A DNA stretch of 64,000 nucleotides, taken from Sphingomonadales bacterium. Lineage in GTDB: Bacteria; Pseudomonadota; Alphaproteobacteria; Sphingomonadales; Sphingomonadaceae. The stretch lies in NCBI GenBank assembly GCA_016721875.1, contig JADKHG010000005.1, positions 62,001 through 126,000 of the forward strand, given 5' to 3'. Positions 27,635 to 38,308 of the stretch are shown here, piece by piece. A program made the position numbers and the translations under genes. Below the pieces are notes generated by a model that saw only the letters and a list, made by a program, of their open reading frames with translations, did no database searches and was not told the origin of the DNA. Position 1 is the first letter of the stretch, and every line of letters starts with the position of its first letter.

Positions 27635-29968
27635 TCAGCCAGCCTTCGCCTTCTTCGTACCCTTGTCCTTCTTGGACTTGCCGACCTTGGGCGGAGCGGG
27701 TGTCACCTCAAAGGCAGGCTGGCCATCCTTGATACGCACTGCGACTTCGCCGCCATGGACCAGCTTGCCGAAAAGCAATTCCTCGGCCAGCGGTTGCTTG
27801 ATCTTTTCCTGGATCAGGCGGCCCATCGGGCGGGCACCGTACAGCTTGTCATAGCCGCGCTCGGTCAACCACGCGCGAGCATCGTCGTCGAGCTTGATAT
27901 GCACATTCTGGTCGGCGAGTTGCAGTTCGAGTTGCAGGATGAACTTGTCCACCACCATCGCCACCACTTCGGTCGGCAGGTAACCAAATGGTACCTGCGC
28001 ATCGAGGCGGTTGCGGAATTCGGGGGCGAACATCTTTTTCACCGCCTCGTCGCCAGCATCTTCCTTGCTGATATTGGTGCCGAAGCCAATACCTTCCTTG
28101 GCCATGTCGCTGGCCCCGGCATTGGTCGTCATGATCAGCACGACATTGCGGAAGTCGACCGTCTTGCCGTGATGGTCGGTCAGGCGGCCGTTATCCATCA
28201 CCTGCAGCAGGATGTTGAACAGGTCCGGATGGGCCTTTTCGATTTCGTCGAGCAGCAGGACGCAATGCGGGTTTTGATCGACCGCATCGGTCAGCAATCC
28301 GCCCTGATCAAAACCGACATAACCCGGAGGCGCGCCGATCAGGCGGCTGACGCTGTGCCGCTCCATATATTCGCTCATGTCAAAGCGCTTGAGCGGGATC
28401 CCCAGAATCGACGCGAGTTGCCGCGCGACCTCGGTCTTGCCGACGCCAGTAGGGCCGCTGAACAGATAATTGCCAATCGGTTTGTCGGCATCGCGCAGAC
28501 CAGCGCGGCTCAGCTTGATCGCCGAGGCAAGCACTTCAATTGCCTTGTCCTGCCCGAAGACAACGCGTTTCAGATCAGCCTCTAGGCTGCCAAGCGCGGT
28601 GCGATCATCGGTTGAGACATTTTTGGGCGGGATGCGGGCAATGGTCGCGATCACCGCCTCAATTTCCTTGGGCGTGATCAGCTTGCGGCGCTTGGACGGG
28701 GCGACCAGCATCTGCATCGCGCCGACCTCGTCAATCACGTCGATTGCCTTGTCGGGTAGCTTGCGGTCATTGATATAGCGCGCCGATAGCTCGACTGCTG
28801 CCTTCAAAGCATCGGGGGTATATTTGACTTTGTGATGTTCCTCAAAGGCACTGCGCAAACCGGCGAGAATCTTGACGGTATCCTCGATGGTGGGTTCGTT
28901 GACATCAATCTTCTGGAACCGGCGCAACAGCGCGCGGTCCTTTTCGAAATGGTTGCGGAATTCCTTGTAGGTGGTTGAGCCGATGCAACGGATAGTGCCG
29001 CCCGACAGCGCCGGTTTCAGCAAGTTCGATGCGTCCATCGCGCCGCCGCTGGTCGCTCCAGCCCCGATCACAGTGTGGATTTCATCGATGAACAATATTG
29101 CGTGCGGCAGCTTTTCCAACTCGTTGACAACCGCCTTCAGCCGTTCTTCAAAATCGCCGCGATAGCGTGTGCCAGCGAGCAGCGCGCCCATGTCGAGCGA
29201 ATAGATTACCGCTGGCAGCAACACCTCGGGCACCTGATGTTCGACAATCCGTCGCGCCAGTCCTTCGGCAATCGCGGTTTTGCCGACGCCGGGTTCGCCA
29301 ACATAAAGCGGGTTGTTCTTTGAACGGCGGCACAGAATCTGCACCGTGCGGTCAACCTCTTCGCCGCGCCCGATCAGCGGGTCGATCCGGCCCTGACGGG
29401 CTTTTTCGTTCAGGTTGACGGTAAATTGCTCAAGCGCAGTTTCCTTGCCACCCTTCTTGTCCTTGGCATCGGCAATCTCTTCCTTACGGTCATCGCTACC
29501 CTCGACCGGCTTCTGGTCGGCCAGCTTGCCGTCCTTGCCAATGCCGTGGCTGATATAGCTGACCGCGTCGAGCCGGCTCATATCCTGTTGTTGCAGAAAA
29601 TAGACCGCATAGCTTTCGCGTTCGGAAAACAGCGCAACCAACACATTGGCGCCGGTAACGACATCCTTGCCAGAGCTTTGCACATGCAGGATCGCGCGCT
29701 GCACCACCCGCTGGAAACCACTGGTCGGCGACGGATCGACATTGCCTTCGACCTTCAAACTGTCGAGCTCATTGTCGAGATAGTGGACGACAGTGTCGGA
29801 CAATTCGCCGACATCGACCCCGCATGCCTGCATCACCTTCGCGGCATCGGCATCGTCAACCAGCGCAAGCAGCAGATGCTCCAGCGTCGCATATTCATGC
29901 GCGCGCTCGGCTGCATGACGCAAAGCGTTGTGCAGCGTGGCTTCTAGCGATTCTGCAAATGACGGCAT
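27635..29968 (-). CDS. clpA: ATP-dependent Clp protease ATP-binding subunit ClpA
   Basis: ClpA is the AAA+ unfoldase that feeds substrates to ClpP. The N-terminal repeat domain (PSFAESLEATLHNAL) is followed by two AAA modules with Walker A motifs GEPGVGKTAIAEG and GPTGVGKTEVARQ. Walker B motifs are ILFIDEIHTVIG and LLLDEIEKAHPD. The loop EGIGFGTN can dock to ClpP. I chose the ATG at 29968, with GGAGTG upstream, over an ATG 39 bp earlier that adds a non-conserved leader. The C-terminal tail is Lys-rich. clpS, often next to clpA, is absent here. Confidence 0.95.
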   Translation of the reverse strand: MPSFAESLEATLHNALRHAAERAHEYATLEHLLLALVDDADAAKVMQACGVDVGELSDTVVHYLDNELDSLKVEGNVDPSPTSGFQRVVQRAILHVQSSGKDVVTGANVLVALFSERESYAVYFLQQQDMSRLDAVSYISHGIGKDGKLADQKPVEGSDDRKEEIADAKDKKGGKETALEQFTVNLNEKARQGRIDPLIGRGEEVDRTVQILCRRSKNNPLYVGEPGVGKTAIAEGLARRIVEHQVPEVLLPAVIYSLDMGALLAGTRYRGDFEERLKAVVNELEKLPHAILFIDEIHTVIGAGATSGGAMDASNLLKPALSGGTIRCIGSTTYKEFRNHFEKDRALLRRFQKIDVNEPTIEDTVKILAGLRSAFEEHHKVKYTPDALKAAVELSARYINDRKLPDKAIDVIDEVGAMQMLVAPSKRRKLITPKEIEAVIATIARIPPKNVSTDDRTALGSLEADLKRVVFGQDKAIEVLASAIKLSRAGLRDADKPIGNYLFSGPTGVGKTEVARQLASILGIPLKRFDMSEYMERHSVSRLIGAPPGYVGFDQGGLLTDAVDQNPHCVLLLDEIEKAHPDLFNILLQVMDNGRLTDHHGKTVDFRNVVLIMTTNAGASDMAKEGIGFGTNISKEDAGDEAVKKMFAPEFRNRLDAQVPFGYLPTEVVAMVVDKFILQLELQLADQNVHIKLDDDARAWLTERGYDKLYGARPMGRLIQEKIKQPLAEELLFGKLVHGGEVAVRIKDGQPAFEVTPAPPKVGKSKKDKGTKKAKAG

Positions 29969-30111
29969 ATGCTGCACTCCTGCTGAGCGGGTATCACCCA
30001 TCTGCACCTATATCGGCTTCCCTTTCGCGGCTTTCAACCGCGATTTGTCCACAATGGGGAAGTAAGCATGGAATGTATTAGCGCTTGGTTAACCATAACA
30101 GCCGCACTCGG

Positions 30112-30309
30112 TCATTTTTTGAACAAGGCATCGGCGGCACTGCGGTGATTGCGGGCAAAGGCGATTTTGCCTTCACAGCGCGCGATTTCGCCTTTCAGCA
30201 CCTCTACCCTTTCCTCGAGCTCCTCGACCGACAGCGGATCGATATCCTGCTTGAGCATTGCCACCAGTGGGTCATCGGGGCGGCGGGCGAACAATTCATC
30301 CAGATCCAT
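30112..30309 (-). CDS. DUF1192 domain-containing small protein
   Basis: A 65-residue protein, MDLDELFARRPDDPLVAMLK and onward, with LSVEELEERVEVLKGEIAR, which is a predicted coiled coil. It fits DUF1192, a small alphaproteobacterial family of unknown role. The ATG at 30309 has AGGAGA upstream. A longer open frame to 30597 overlaps the oxidoreductase gene on the other strand and is not real. It lies upstream of clpA on the same strand, 143 bp away. Confidence 0.8.
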   Translation of the reverse strand: MDLDELFARRPDDPLVAMLKQDIDPLSVEELEERVEVLKGEIARCEGKIAFARNHRSAADALFKK

Positions 30310-30438
30310 GCATATTCTCCTGCGCCAAAGATGCGCAAGCGCGCGCCGACTGTCAATTCGTCTGTCATAATCGCCTCGCCACTGGAAAGCCTGACACTGC
30401 CGGTCTATGGAGCTAGCGGCAAGAGGGGGCGCGACCAG

Positions 30439-31437
30439 ATGACCGACATAGCCGAAAGCATGACCGCAATCGAAATTTCCGCACCGGGCGGACCCGATGT
30501 GCTGAAATCCTGCACGCGACCGGTTCCAAAACCGGGGCCCGGCGAAGTGTTGATCAAAGTGGCGGCAGCGGGCGTCAACCGACCCGATATTGTGCAACGG
30601 CTGGGCCTCTATCCACCGCCACCGGGGGCCAGCGATATTCCGGGGCTGGAAATTGCGGGAACGGTCGTCGCGGCGGGCGATGCTTCCGGATCGGATTTGT
30701 TAAACCGCAGCGTTTGCGCACTGGTTTCAGGCGGGGGCTATGCCGAATATTGTCTGGCGCAGGCGGGGCATTGCCTGCCGGTCCCTGATAGCCTGTCGAT
30801 CGAAAAAGCGGCGGCGCTTCCCGAAACCCTGTTCACAGTCTGGCACAATGTGTTCGAGCGTGGCTATGCCTGCGATGGCGAAACTATTCTCGTCCATGGC
30901 GGGACCAGCGGAATCGGTTCGATGGCGATCAAGCTGGGTAAGCTGTTCGACCTCACCGTTATCGTCACCTGTCGCTCGGACGAAAAATGCGCCGCCGCGC
31001 TGAACCTGGGCGCGGCGCACGCGATCAATTACAAAAGCCATGATTTCGTCGAAGAGGTGTTGCGCCTCACCGACGGCAAAGGTGTGCAATTGGTGCTCGA
31101 TATGGTCGCTGGAGACTATGTCGCGCGCAACCTTAAATGCCTGAGCGAAGACGGGCGGCATGTGACCATCGCCGTACAGGGCGGCATCCGCGCCGAACTC
31201 AACATGGCACAGGTGATGAGCCGCCGGCTGACTTTGACCGGATCAACGCTGCGCCCACGCTCCAATCAATTCAAGACTTTGCTGGCGGAAGAGATAGGCC
31301 GGACAGTCTGGCCATTGGTCGAAAGCGGTGAATTGCGGCCAACCATGGCGCAAAGCTTCGCCCTGACCGACGCCGCCGCCGCGCATGCCCATATGGAAAG
31401 CGGCGACCATGTTGGAAAGATCGTTCTGACCATCTAA
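30439..31437 (+). CDS. NAD(P)H-quinone oxidoreductase, PIG3/zeta-crystallin type
   Basis: A 332-residue zinc-independent medium-chain dehydrogenase/reductase. Features are PGPGEVLIKVAAAGVNRPD near residue 35, IPGLEIAGTVVA, the nucleotide-binding LVHGGTSGIGSMAIKLGKL, and the C-terminal HMESGDHVGKIVLTI. No zinc-ligand cysteine or histidine cluster is present, as expected for the quinone reductase branch. The start ATG 30439 leaves a normal N-terminus; a longer frame overlaps the DUF1192 gene. It diverges from DUF1192 across 129 bp and ends in a strong terminator. Confidence 0.88.
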   Translation: MTDIAESMTAIEISAPGGPDVLKSCTRPVPKPGPGEVLIKVAAAGVNRPDIVQRLGLYPPPPGASDIPGLEIAGTVVAAGDASGSDLLNRSVCALVSGGGYAEYCLAQAGHCLPVPDSLSIEKAAALPETLFTVWHNVFERGYACDGETILVHGGTSGIGSMAIKLGKLFDLTVIVTCRSDEKCAAALNLGAAHAINYKSHDFVEEVLRLTDGKGVQLVLDMVAGDYVARNLKCLSEDGRHVTIAVQGGIRAELNMAQVMSRRLTLTGSTLRPRSNQFKTLLAEEIGRTVWPLVESGELRPTMAQSFALTDAAAAHAHMESGDHVGKIVLTI

Positions 31438-31455
31438 GATCAGAACCCGGCGCAA

Positions 31456-31485
31456 CAAAAAACCCCGGAGTTTCCTCCGGGGTTT
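31456..31485. terminator. Bidirectional intrinsic terminator
   Basis: CCCCGGAG-TTTC-CTCCGGGG is a perfect 8 bp stem with a four-base loop, preceded by a run of A and followed by TTTCC. It lies between the convergent oxidoreductase and TonB-receptor genes and can stop both, with the A run acting as the T tract on the minus strand. Confidence 0.85.
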
Positions 31486-31507
31486 CCTGTTTCAGTTATT
31501 CAAAGCT

Positions 31508-34500
31508 TCAGAATTTGAAGCCCGCCGCAATACCATAACGGCGCGGTTCCAGTGTGAAGATATTGGTATAGTTACCCGATGACTGGTCGGTCACATACAG
31601 ACCCGTGGTGGCATCATCGTCGAACATATTCTGCACGAAGGCGCGAACGAACCATTTGTCATCGGCACCGTTGAGCTGCACCTGGGCGTTTGCCTGCCAA
31701 TAGCCATCAATCTGGTTGATAGAGCCATTGAAGATATTGCCGTAAGTTTCACCGGTCATGATAACATCCATGCGCGGGGTCAGCGTCATATCACCCAAGG
31801 CAAAGTCATATTGCATACCTGCCGAGAATTTGAAGTTCGGCGCACCCGGCAGTTGGTTACCCTTGATATTCTGGGTGATACCAGCCGAGTGATATTCGAT
31901 GCCTCCGAAAGAAGCACCGAGCGGACCGGCAAGATTTCCTGCAATCGCGCAGACGCTAAATGCGCCGTTCGACGCCAAACCGCTGCCGGCGCCGAATGAG
32001 GTGGTCGGGCGCAGCCCTGCACCCGGCTGGAGACCACCTGTCGAAGCTGTGGTCAACGGGTTGCCCGGTGCGTTGATATTATTGATCAACGTGTTCACCT
32101 GATTGACGAAGGCATTGACCCCGGCAACGCTGCCTGATGTTGATGATACCGCACAGTTTGCGCCGTTGGTGATATCCTTGATAATCACCGCATCAGCCCG
32201 ACCGCCACCAAAGTCACGCGGGTTCGCAAGGAACTTGTCCTCGGAAACCTTTGTCTTCAGATAGCTTGCACCGATATTCATGGTGAATTCGGGAACCGGA
32301 CGAATGATCGCTTCGGCTTCGATACCCCAGATATTGGCGCTGACATTGTCGTTGACCGATGTGCGAGCAACGATGCGCGACAACTGCAAATCTGAATATT
32401 TGTAGTAAAATCCGGTCAGATTGAGCTGCAATGCACCGAAGGTGTTTTTCGAACCGATTTCGAAGGCGTCGATAAATTCGGGCTTGAACGTATCCGAAAC
32501 CGCGAAAACCGGCGAGAGGGGAGGATTGATACCACCCGACTTGTAACCACGCGAATAGGACAGATAGATCATATTGTCCGGCGTGATGTTCCAATCGAGC
32601 ACCGCACGCCCCGTCAACTCGGTAAACTTGACGCTACGCTCCTGAAAAGCCTCGCAACCAGCGACCGAACCCAGTGCGCCCGCGATATTGGATCCTTCAA
32701 CCGCACATGCAGTTGAAGGATCGGCATCGAAACCGCCCCCGCGAATACCGGTACCAGTGAAGCCATTGGTCGCGCTAAATGGAACAAGATAACTCGCCAG
32801 AGTGGTACGCGCGCGAACATATTTCTTGTCATTGTTATAGCGCAACCCGACGGTCAGTTTCAGATCGTCAGAGAATTTGGCATAGGCCTCACCAAAAGAC
32901 CCCAAGTGTTGACATTCAACTGGTCCGAATTATTACGGAAAAACGGCGTACCAAGATAACCTGGCTGCTGACCACTGCTGAACGCCGTCAATGTGCCCAG
33001 AATTCCGGTAAAATAGTCGATCGAAAATGCGTTCACATAATAGCTGTTTTCGGACAGTTTATATTTGCCGTAAATGCCGCCGACCAAGACATTGAACATT
33101 CCGTCCCAGTCGGAGCTAATAATCGCTTCTGCCGACCAGCTTTTGTTTTTCTGGTTTGAGCGGTCAAAATCCAACGGTGTGTTGCCACACAATTTGTTTC
33201 CGCCAAAGGAGCCCGTACCGCTGTCTTCTGGCAACGACGTACATAGGGCACCGTTGGGACCGTTGGGCATAATCGCCGCTGCAATCGGGGCGAAATAGGC
33301 AGCCGATCCGGGAACAAAGGCAGGCGAAGCAATGCCTGTTGGAATGCCGTTGGCGGCAAAGAAGGCAAGTGTATTCAGCGCACCGGCATAAACCGCCCGG
33401 TTAGCAACCGACAGGTTATAGTCTTGCGAAGAATCAACTTCGACTTCCTGATAATTGCCGGACAAGCTTAGGTTCAGCCCCCCGCCCAGTTCCTGTTCAA
33501 GCGAACCCTGCAAAATCAACTCGTCGGTGAAATATTGGGGCGTAAAATCGCTATTCACAACACGGACATCAGCTGGGTTTACAACCCCGGCATTGATGTC
33601 GGTTCCATAAAGGCTGCCAAGCGCAAGCGCTGTCGGCAACCCGCGCAGAGCGAAAATTCCCGCGAGGTGAGCACACCGGTAAAGGTCGTGTTGGCATTGG
33701 TTGTGCCAAATTCGCGTGTCCCGTTAAGGCAACCCATCACACCTGTTGGATCGCGCTGGCACTGTTGCTTTTGGATGCGAAGACGATTGTCCCGTTCGTG
33801 GAAATATTGACCGACAAGGTCAATCGTCGTGGTATCGGTTGGCTCAAACCGCAGCGATCCTCTAATAGAATACATTTCGCGATCATCGATCCGATTGCCG
33901 TCGAACAGGTTTTTCGTATAACCATCGCGCTTCAGATAATATCCCGCAACACGCGCACCGATCATGTCGCCGATCGGCACGTTGACCATACCTTTGACTT
34001 TCATACTGTCGAAATTGCCATATTCGGCTTCGCCAGCAGCGCCAAAGGTACCCATTTGAGGACGGGCAGTCTTGATGTTAACAACGCCGGACGTCGCGTT
34101 ACGTCCAAACAGCGTGCCTTGCGGTCCACGCAGCACTTCAATCTGGCCGATGTCGAAAAATTCACCTTCGAAGAGGCCCGTGCTAAACAGCGGCGCATCG
34201 TTCATGTGAATCGCGGTTGCTTGGTCGCAGCTCACACCGACGCAAAGGTCGCCGATGCCGCGAATGGTGAAGCTTGAACTGGTGAAGTTGGTTTTGGTGA
34301 AAGTGACATTGGGCAGCGTCAGCTGTAGGTCGCTGGTATTTTCAATCTGCTGCTTGTCGAGTGCTTCGGCGCTGAATGCCGAAACGGCGATTGGCACATC
34401 TTGCAGTCGTTGTGATGTACGCTGTGCGGTTACGACGATTTCGTCGCCGCTGGCACCCTCATCGTCCGCCTGTGGCGCATCCTGCGCAAAGGCTGGCATT

Positions 34501-34550
34501 GCCATAGAAATGGCAAGTGCAGTCGCCGAAATTAAATGTAGCTTACGCAT
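31508..34550 (-). CDS. TonB-dependent outer-membrane receptor, frameshifted twice
   Basis: The protein is an outer-membrane beta-barrel with a plug, energised by TonB, that imports a scarce ligand. It has a signal peptide (LISATALAISMAMPAFA), the segment DEIVVTAQRTSQRLQDVPIA, the plug with EVLRGPQGTLFGRNATSG, many barrel strands, and a C-terminal RRYGIAAGFKF ending in Phe. Breaks occur at CCC 33640-33642 (one C short) and AA 32904-32905 (one A short). Joined, it is about 1,010 residues. The ligand is unknown; I see no cobalamin riboswitch or Fur-like site upstream. The variant resembles the large sphingomonad receptor group. Confidence 0.9.
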
Positions 34551-34759
34551 GGTCCTCTCCCTCCATTCATTGCTAGCTGGGTAATATGATGATCAAAAAT
34601 TACGTCAGCACAGACTCCTCGAAACTCTTCCAACCGACAGTGTTAAGTGCACGATTAAGCGAGTGCAAGCCTTTCCTGCGTGAAAAAGCGAGCGGGCGCG
34701 CCCTTTTCGCGCTTGCCGTTACGGCGGCTTTGCACTAGATGACGGATAAATATCAGGCC

Positions 34760-34784
34760 GCTCCGTGAGGGCGGCCCTTTCATT
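34760..34784 (+). promoter_or_regulatory. Hairpin in the leader of the TrcR gene
   Basis: GGCCGC-TCCGTGAGG-GCGGCC forms a 6 bp GC stem directly before TTTCATTGGAGAAG and the ATG at 34797. It may be a short terminator for upstream read-through, or a leader structure that affects translation. No gene is visible in the 246 bp gap between it and the receptor start. Confidence 0.4.
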
Positions 34785-34796
34785 GGAGAAGAGATC

Positions 34797-35504
34797 ATGG
34801 CCCAGAACGGACTCGTTCCCCTGATGCCGCACGCAACCGCTGCTTGGCTGGTTGACAACACTGCGCTGTCCTTCACGCAAATCGCCGAGTTTTGCGAACT
34901 GCACATCCTAGAAGTGCAGGCGATGGCCGATGACATGGCAGGCACCAAATATACCGGTCGCGATCCCGTGCATGCAGGCGAACTCGCCATGGAAGAAATC
35001 GAAAAGGGTCAGGCTGATCCTGACTATGCCTTGCAGATCAGCAAGGGGCCCGAACAGGTTCGCCGCACCAAGGGTCCGCGCTATACGCCGGTGTCCAAAC
35101 GCCAGGACAAGCCCGATGGCATTGCCTGGCTGCTGCGCAACCATCCGGGAAGTACTGACGGCGCGGTCTGCAAGCTGATCGGCACCACCCGCAACACCAT
35201 CGCCGCGATCCGCGACCGCAGCCACTGGAACATCGCCAACATCCAGCCCAAGGATCCGGTAACGCTGGGCCTCTGCTCACAGCGTGAACTCGATGCCATC
35301 GTCGCCCGCGCTGCGAAAAAGGCAGGATTGCAGGACAAGGCCGCCGACGACACCCGCTTTGCCGGCGACCGCGACGCCCTGATCGAACAACTGCGCGCCG
35401 AACGCGACGAAGCCAAGCGACTGGCCGAAGAAGGCCCAGTCGAAGAACAGGTCGCACCGGTTGAGCTGACGGCTGAGACGCTGTTCAAGAAATCTGGCGA
35501 GTAA
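34797..35504 (+). CDS. DUF1013 family protein, TrcR-type cell-cycle regulator
   Basis: The 235-residue protein has LMPHATAAWLVDNTALSFTQ, a helix-turn-helix-like stretch (IAEFCELHILEVQAMAD), then KPDGIAWLLRNHPGSTDGAV, and TLGLCSQRELDAIVARA. These match DUF1013, which in alphaproteobacteria is described as the TrcR transcription regulator connected with cell-cycle control. The C-terminal third is a charged coiled coil (LIEQLRAERDEAKRLAEE). TTGGAGAAGAG precedes the start. The gene stands alone. Confidence 0.85.
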   Translation: MAQNGLVPLMPHATAAWLVDNTALSFTQIAEFCELHILEVQAMADDMAGTKYTGRDPVHAGELAMEEIEKGQADPDYALQISKGPEQVRRTKGPRYTPVSKRQDKPDGIAWLLRNHPGSTDGAVCKLIGTTRNTIAAIRDRSHWNIANIQPKDPVTLGLCSQRELDAIVARAAKKAGLQDKAADDTRFAGDRDALIEQLRAERDEAKRLAEEGPVEEQVAPVELTAETLFKKSGE

Positions 35505-35678
35505 TTTCAGCTAATATTGTGGGACTGAGACACCAGTGTGCTAGCGCTGGTGGCTGTTAGAGCTTGAGCGACTGATTTGATTGCCGCGGGAATTGGGTCT
35601 GGTTTGCCCCCTTAGCATATCACGGCGCCCGTCGACACGATATCCTTTCACTGTAATCGCCGAAAATGTAGATCGTTC

Positions 35679-35688
35679 GTATCGGTAC
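35679..35688 (+). promoter_or_regulatory. GTATCGGTAC motif upstream of the S41 protease
   Basis: GTATCGGTAC, followed by ATG, lies 47 bp before the S41 protease start. Near-identical words occur at 44201 and 47317 upstream of other secreted-protein genes and, in a weaker version, at 38025. It may be a shared operator; this is inferred from recurrence only. Confidence 0.35.
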
Positions 35689-35735
35689 ATGTTAAAGCGT
35701 GTGCAGTCGGAACAGGCACGCAGGGCACCAATGAC

Positions 35736-36970
35736 ATGCAAAAATTTAGTCATAGAACATTGTTCGCTGCCGGATTGACGGCAATCACCTTTGGAACTGC
35801 CCTAGCGCCCCAACCGAGCTGGGCCAGCCCTTCCGATCCCCGTATAAAATTCGAAAAGGATTTTGACACTCTCTGGCAGACGCTGCGAGATCAATATTGT
35901 TTTTTTGCGGAGAAGCAGACCGATTGGAATAAGGTCAGGGCGTTATATCTTCCTCTGGCCGCGCAAGCGACAAGCGTGGAGGGTTTTACTGAGGTTGTCC
36001 GAAAGGTGCTGGCTGAGCTCTACGATGCACACACACATTTATCGCAGCCCCCTGTCGGTTCGCTAAGATGGCCTTTGTTTGATTTATTGGTTCATCGGCA
36101 AGGAGCGTCGCTTGAAATTGCCGCAATAGACGAAGGCAGCGCCGCGGCGCGTGCCGGACTTTCAATCGGGGACAAGATCGTCGAAATCGGTGGCAAGAAA
36201 ATAACCGATACCCTTGATCAGCTAAGGCCTCGCTGTTTGTTGCGACCTCACGAGGAGGCCGAAGACTATATTGCGAACGTTGCCGTTGCCGGGCGGCGCG
36301 GGCAAGGACGCCAATTTGCCGTTTTGTCTAAGAACGCGAAACAGCGCACAGTCGAACTTCCAATTCATCAAAAAGTTCGGCGACCTGATGTTGAATGGCG
36401 CAAGCTAGAAAATGGCGTCGGATATATCGTCATTCGCAGCTTTTCGGACGATGAAGTCGTGCAATCCTTTGATCGGGCGTTGTCTGAATTGCGCGATGCG
36501 GCGAGACTGATAATCGACGTCCGGCAGAATGGTGGAGGCGATACGGCCGTGGCCCGGCCAATAATGGGGCGCTTCATAACCTCACGCAAACCTTATGCGA
36601 TGATGCGTCGCAGAAAAGGCGCAGGGCTGGGATCGCCTTGGGTCGAATATGTGCATCCGCGCGGTCCTTTCACTTACGAAGGACCGGTTGTAGTGCTTAC
36701 CAGCCAATGGAGCGCGAGTATGGCTGAAGGCTTCCCGATGGGGATGAGAGGAATTGGCCGTGCCACAATCGTTGGCACCAGAATGATGGGTTTGGGCGCG
36801 GCTGTGTTCACAAAGACCCTGAAACAGACAGGGTCAGCTTCCAATTTTCTGTCGAACCGGTTTACGATGTTCAGGATCGACCGCGCTGGCAAATGGAACC
36901 TGACGTTTCGGTTGGTGCTGGCGACGATAGTCTGACCGCTGCCATTTCGGTGTTGGCGGCCAAACTTTGA
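35736..36970 (+). CDS. S41 family C-terminal processing protease-like protein with PDZ domain, frameshifted
   Basis: A secreted serine protease related to CtpA/tail-specific proteases. A signal peptide (FAAGLTAITFGTALAPQPSWA) is followed by an N-terminal helical region. A PDZ domain (AIDEGSAAARAGLSIGDKIVEIGG) comes next. The catalytic domain has GVGYIVIRSF, the segment IIDVRQNGGGDTAVA, and the Ser motif TSQWSASMAEGFPMG. The frame breaks near 36838-36845; the shifted frame continues as FSVEPVYDVQDRPRWQMEPD and ends at 36970. The substrate is unknown. GC is lower than for the neighbours, which may point to a different history. Confidence 0.82.
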
Positions 36971-37042
36971 TAAAACTTTGATTTCGAACCAACGGCGAAA
37001 ATGTGCCACCGGCGGCTTCAATCTTTTCTTATGGGCGCTCCG

Positions 37043-37948
37043 CTACGGCGCTTTCGTCGGGCCGTAATCATGGACAAAAAGCCCTGACGTGCGGCTGTCA
37101 TACTGCGCCTGTAATATGCAAGACTTCGCCTTGAACTTTTTGCAGCCAGCCTGGGCCGCTTCCTTCGCACGGTTGGAAGAATTTTCGCTGGTTGCGTTGT
37201 GGTTGCTGACAACGCGATAGGTTTGGATAAATCCATTCCCCGTCCATGCGTTAGTTTCGCATTGGCGTGAGGTTGCGTTACCACAGCCTTTGACCGCTGC
37301 CTCGATCGCCTCATCAGCGGTGCGATAACCGCTCGCGACATAGAGCTTGTTGTCATATCCTTCATCGCCTTTGACCCATGCAGAGGCAGCGTAATATTTG
37401 CGCACCGATGCACCCGGCGATCGCTTGCTGGTGCTCGACTTGATTTTGGCGAACACTTCGCACGGCAGTAACTGCTTTGCCGAACATTCATTCAGCACCT
37501 TTTTACGACCCTCGCTCTCCCAGGAATTATAGAAGTCTCCATTGTGGTCCCGAATAATCGTAATCGATGAATTCCGCCACCCGTCCCCCTTAGTACAGCC
37601 TTCGCCCATAACCATTTTGCATTCACGAAGCGCCACGCTTTCCCCGACATTGTCTTTATAGACATAATTGCCAGCGACCCAGACATCTGCGGCATCGGGA
37701 TGCCAGACGAGCACAGCGTGCGAACTACTTGGTGTTGGGTCGGGGGCATCTTCCGGGCTTCCTCTTCCATCTGAGGCACAAATTGGAATCGCAGCAACCC
37801 CATGAGACCCGCCTGTCGTTCCCACCTGTACCTCTCCTGGGCCAGGACCGTTCGGGCAAACAAAAGTCTGAGCAGAAGCCGCAGTCGGCCAAAACAGCAG
37901 CGCACCGATAAGGCCTATTATGCCAGTTAGGCAATTCTTGGCTTGCAT
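37043..37948 (-). CDS. Secreted protein with two DUF4189-like domains
   Basis: A 301-residue protein with a signal peptide (IIGLIGALLFWPTAASA). Two similar regions, HAVLVWHPDAADVWVAGNY and KYYAASAWVKGDEGYDNKLY, are each followed by an Ala/Cys-rich helix (SVALRECKMVMGEGC and EAAVKGCGNATSRQC), the pattern of DUF4189. The even number of cysteines suggests disulfides in the periplasm or outside. Function unknown. It converges on the S41 protease gene with 72 bp between. Confidence 0.7.
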   Translation of the reverse strand: MQAKNCLTGIIGLIGALLFWPTAASAQTFVCPNGPGPGEVQVGTTGGSHGVAAIPICASDGRGSPEDAPDPTPSSSHAVLVWHPDAADVWVAGNYVYKDNVGESVALRECKMVMGEGCTKGDGWRNSSITIIRDHNGDFYNSWESEGRKKVLNECSAKQLLPCEVFAKIKSSTSKRSPGASVRKYYAASAWVKGDEGYDNKLYVASGYRTADEAIEAAVKGCGNATSRQCETNAWTGNGFIQTYRVVSNHNATSENSSNRAKEAAQAGCKKFKAKSCILQAQYDSRTSGLFVHDYGPTKAP

Positions 37949-38308
37949 TCTTCTACGCCTTCAAAACTCGAAATTTCGAAGTATTCGGTAAGGAAACGTC
38001 TGCATTTGCACAACAATCATCGATGCACTGGTACATGACTGTGATTGCGACACGTCCACTGAGTCAGCTAAAGTTTTTGGCTTGCCTCAATTTACTGGCC
38101 GGATTTGCAATTCGTAACTGCGGTAACGCAATTTGGCATTAATGCGCTAAATGCGCCTTCCTCTTCCGTCCTCCGGGGATAGTTTTTACGCTTCGACAGA
38201 CTCAGGGCGTGTTTTCTTAAAAATCCTCCATTTTTTGGTTCTCGACGACCCATCAACCGATCCGCAGCTTCGCGCCAATGGACGAAGCTGCGGCTTGGTG
38301 GAGCGCAA
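37949..38308. other. Intergenic region with promoter-side motif and a strong hairpin
   Basis: 360 bp without a supported gene. It contains the upstream region of the DUF4189 gene, including GCACTGGTAC at 38025-38034 (a weak form of the motif at 35679), and the hairpin at 38262-38293 next to the LuxR-type gene. GC is lower than in the surrounding genes. Confidence 0.6.
38262..38293 (-). terminator. Hairpin downstream of the LuxR-type regulator gene
   Basis: CCGCAGCTTCG and CGAAGCTGCGG form a perfect 11 bp stem with a 10-base loop, 16 bp after the stop of the minus-strand gene at 38309. No T tract follows directly, so it may be a weak or factor-assisted terminator, or a 3' stabiliser. Confidence 0.55.

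Noticed and set aside
34551..34796. Cobalamin riboswitch upstream of the TonB receptor
   Set aside because: I found no B12-box-like sequence or the expected leader length. The gap has only one short hairpin near the opposite gene.
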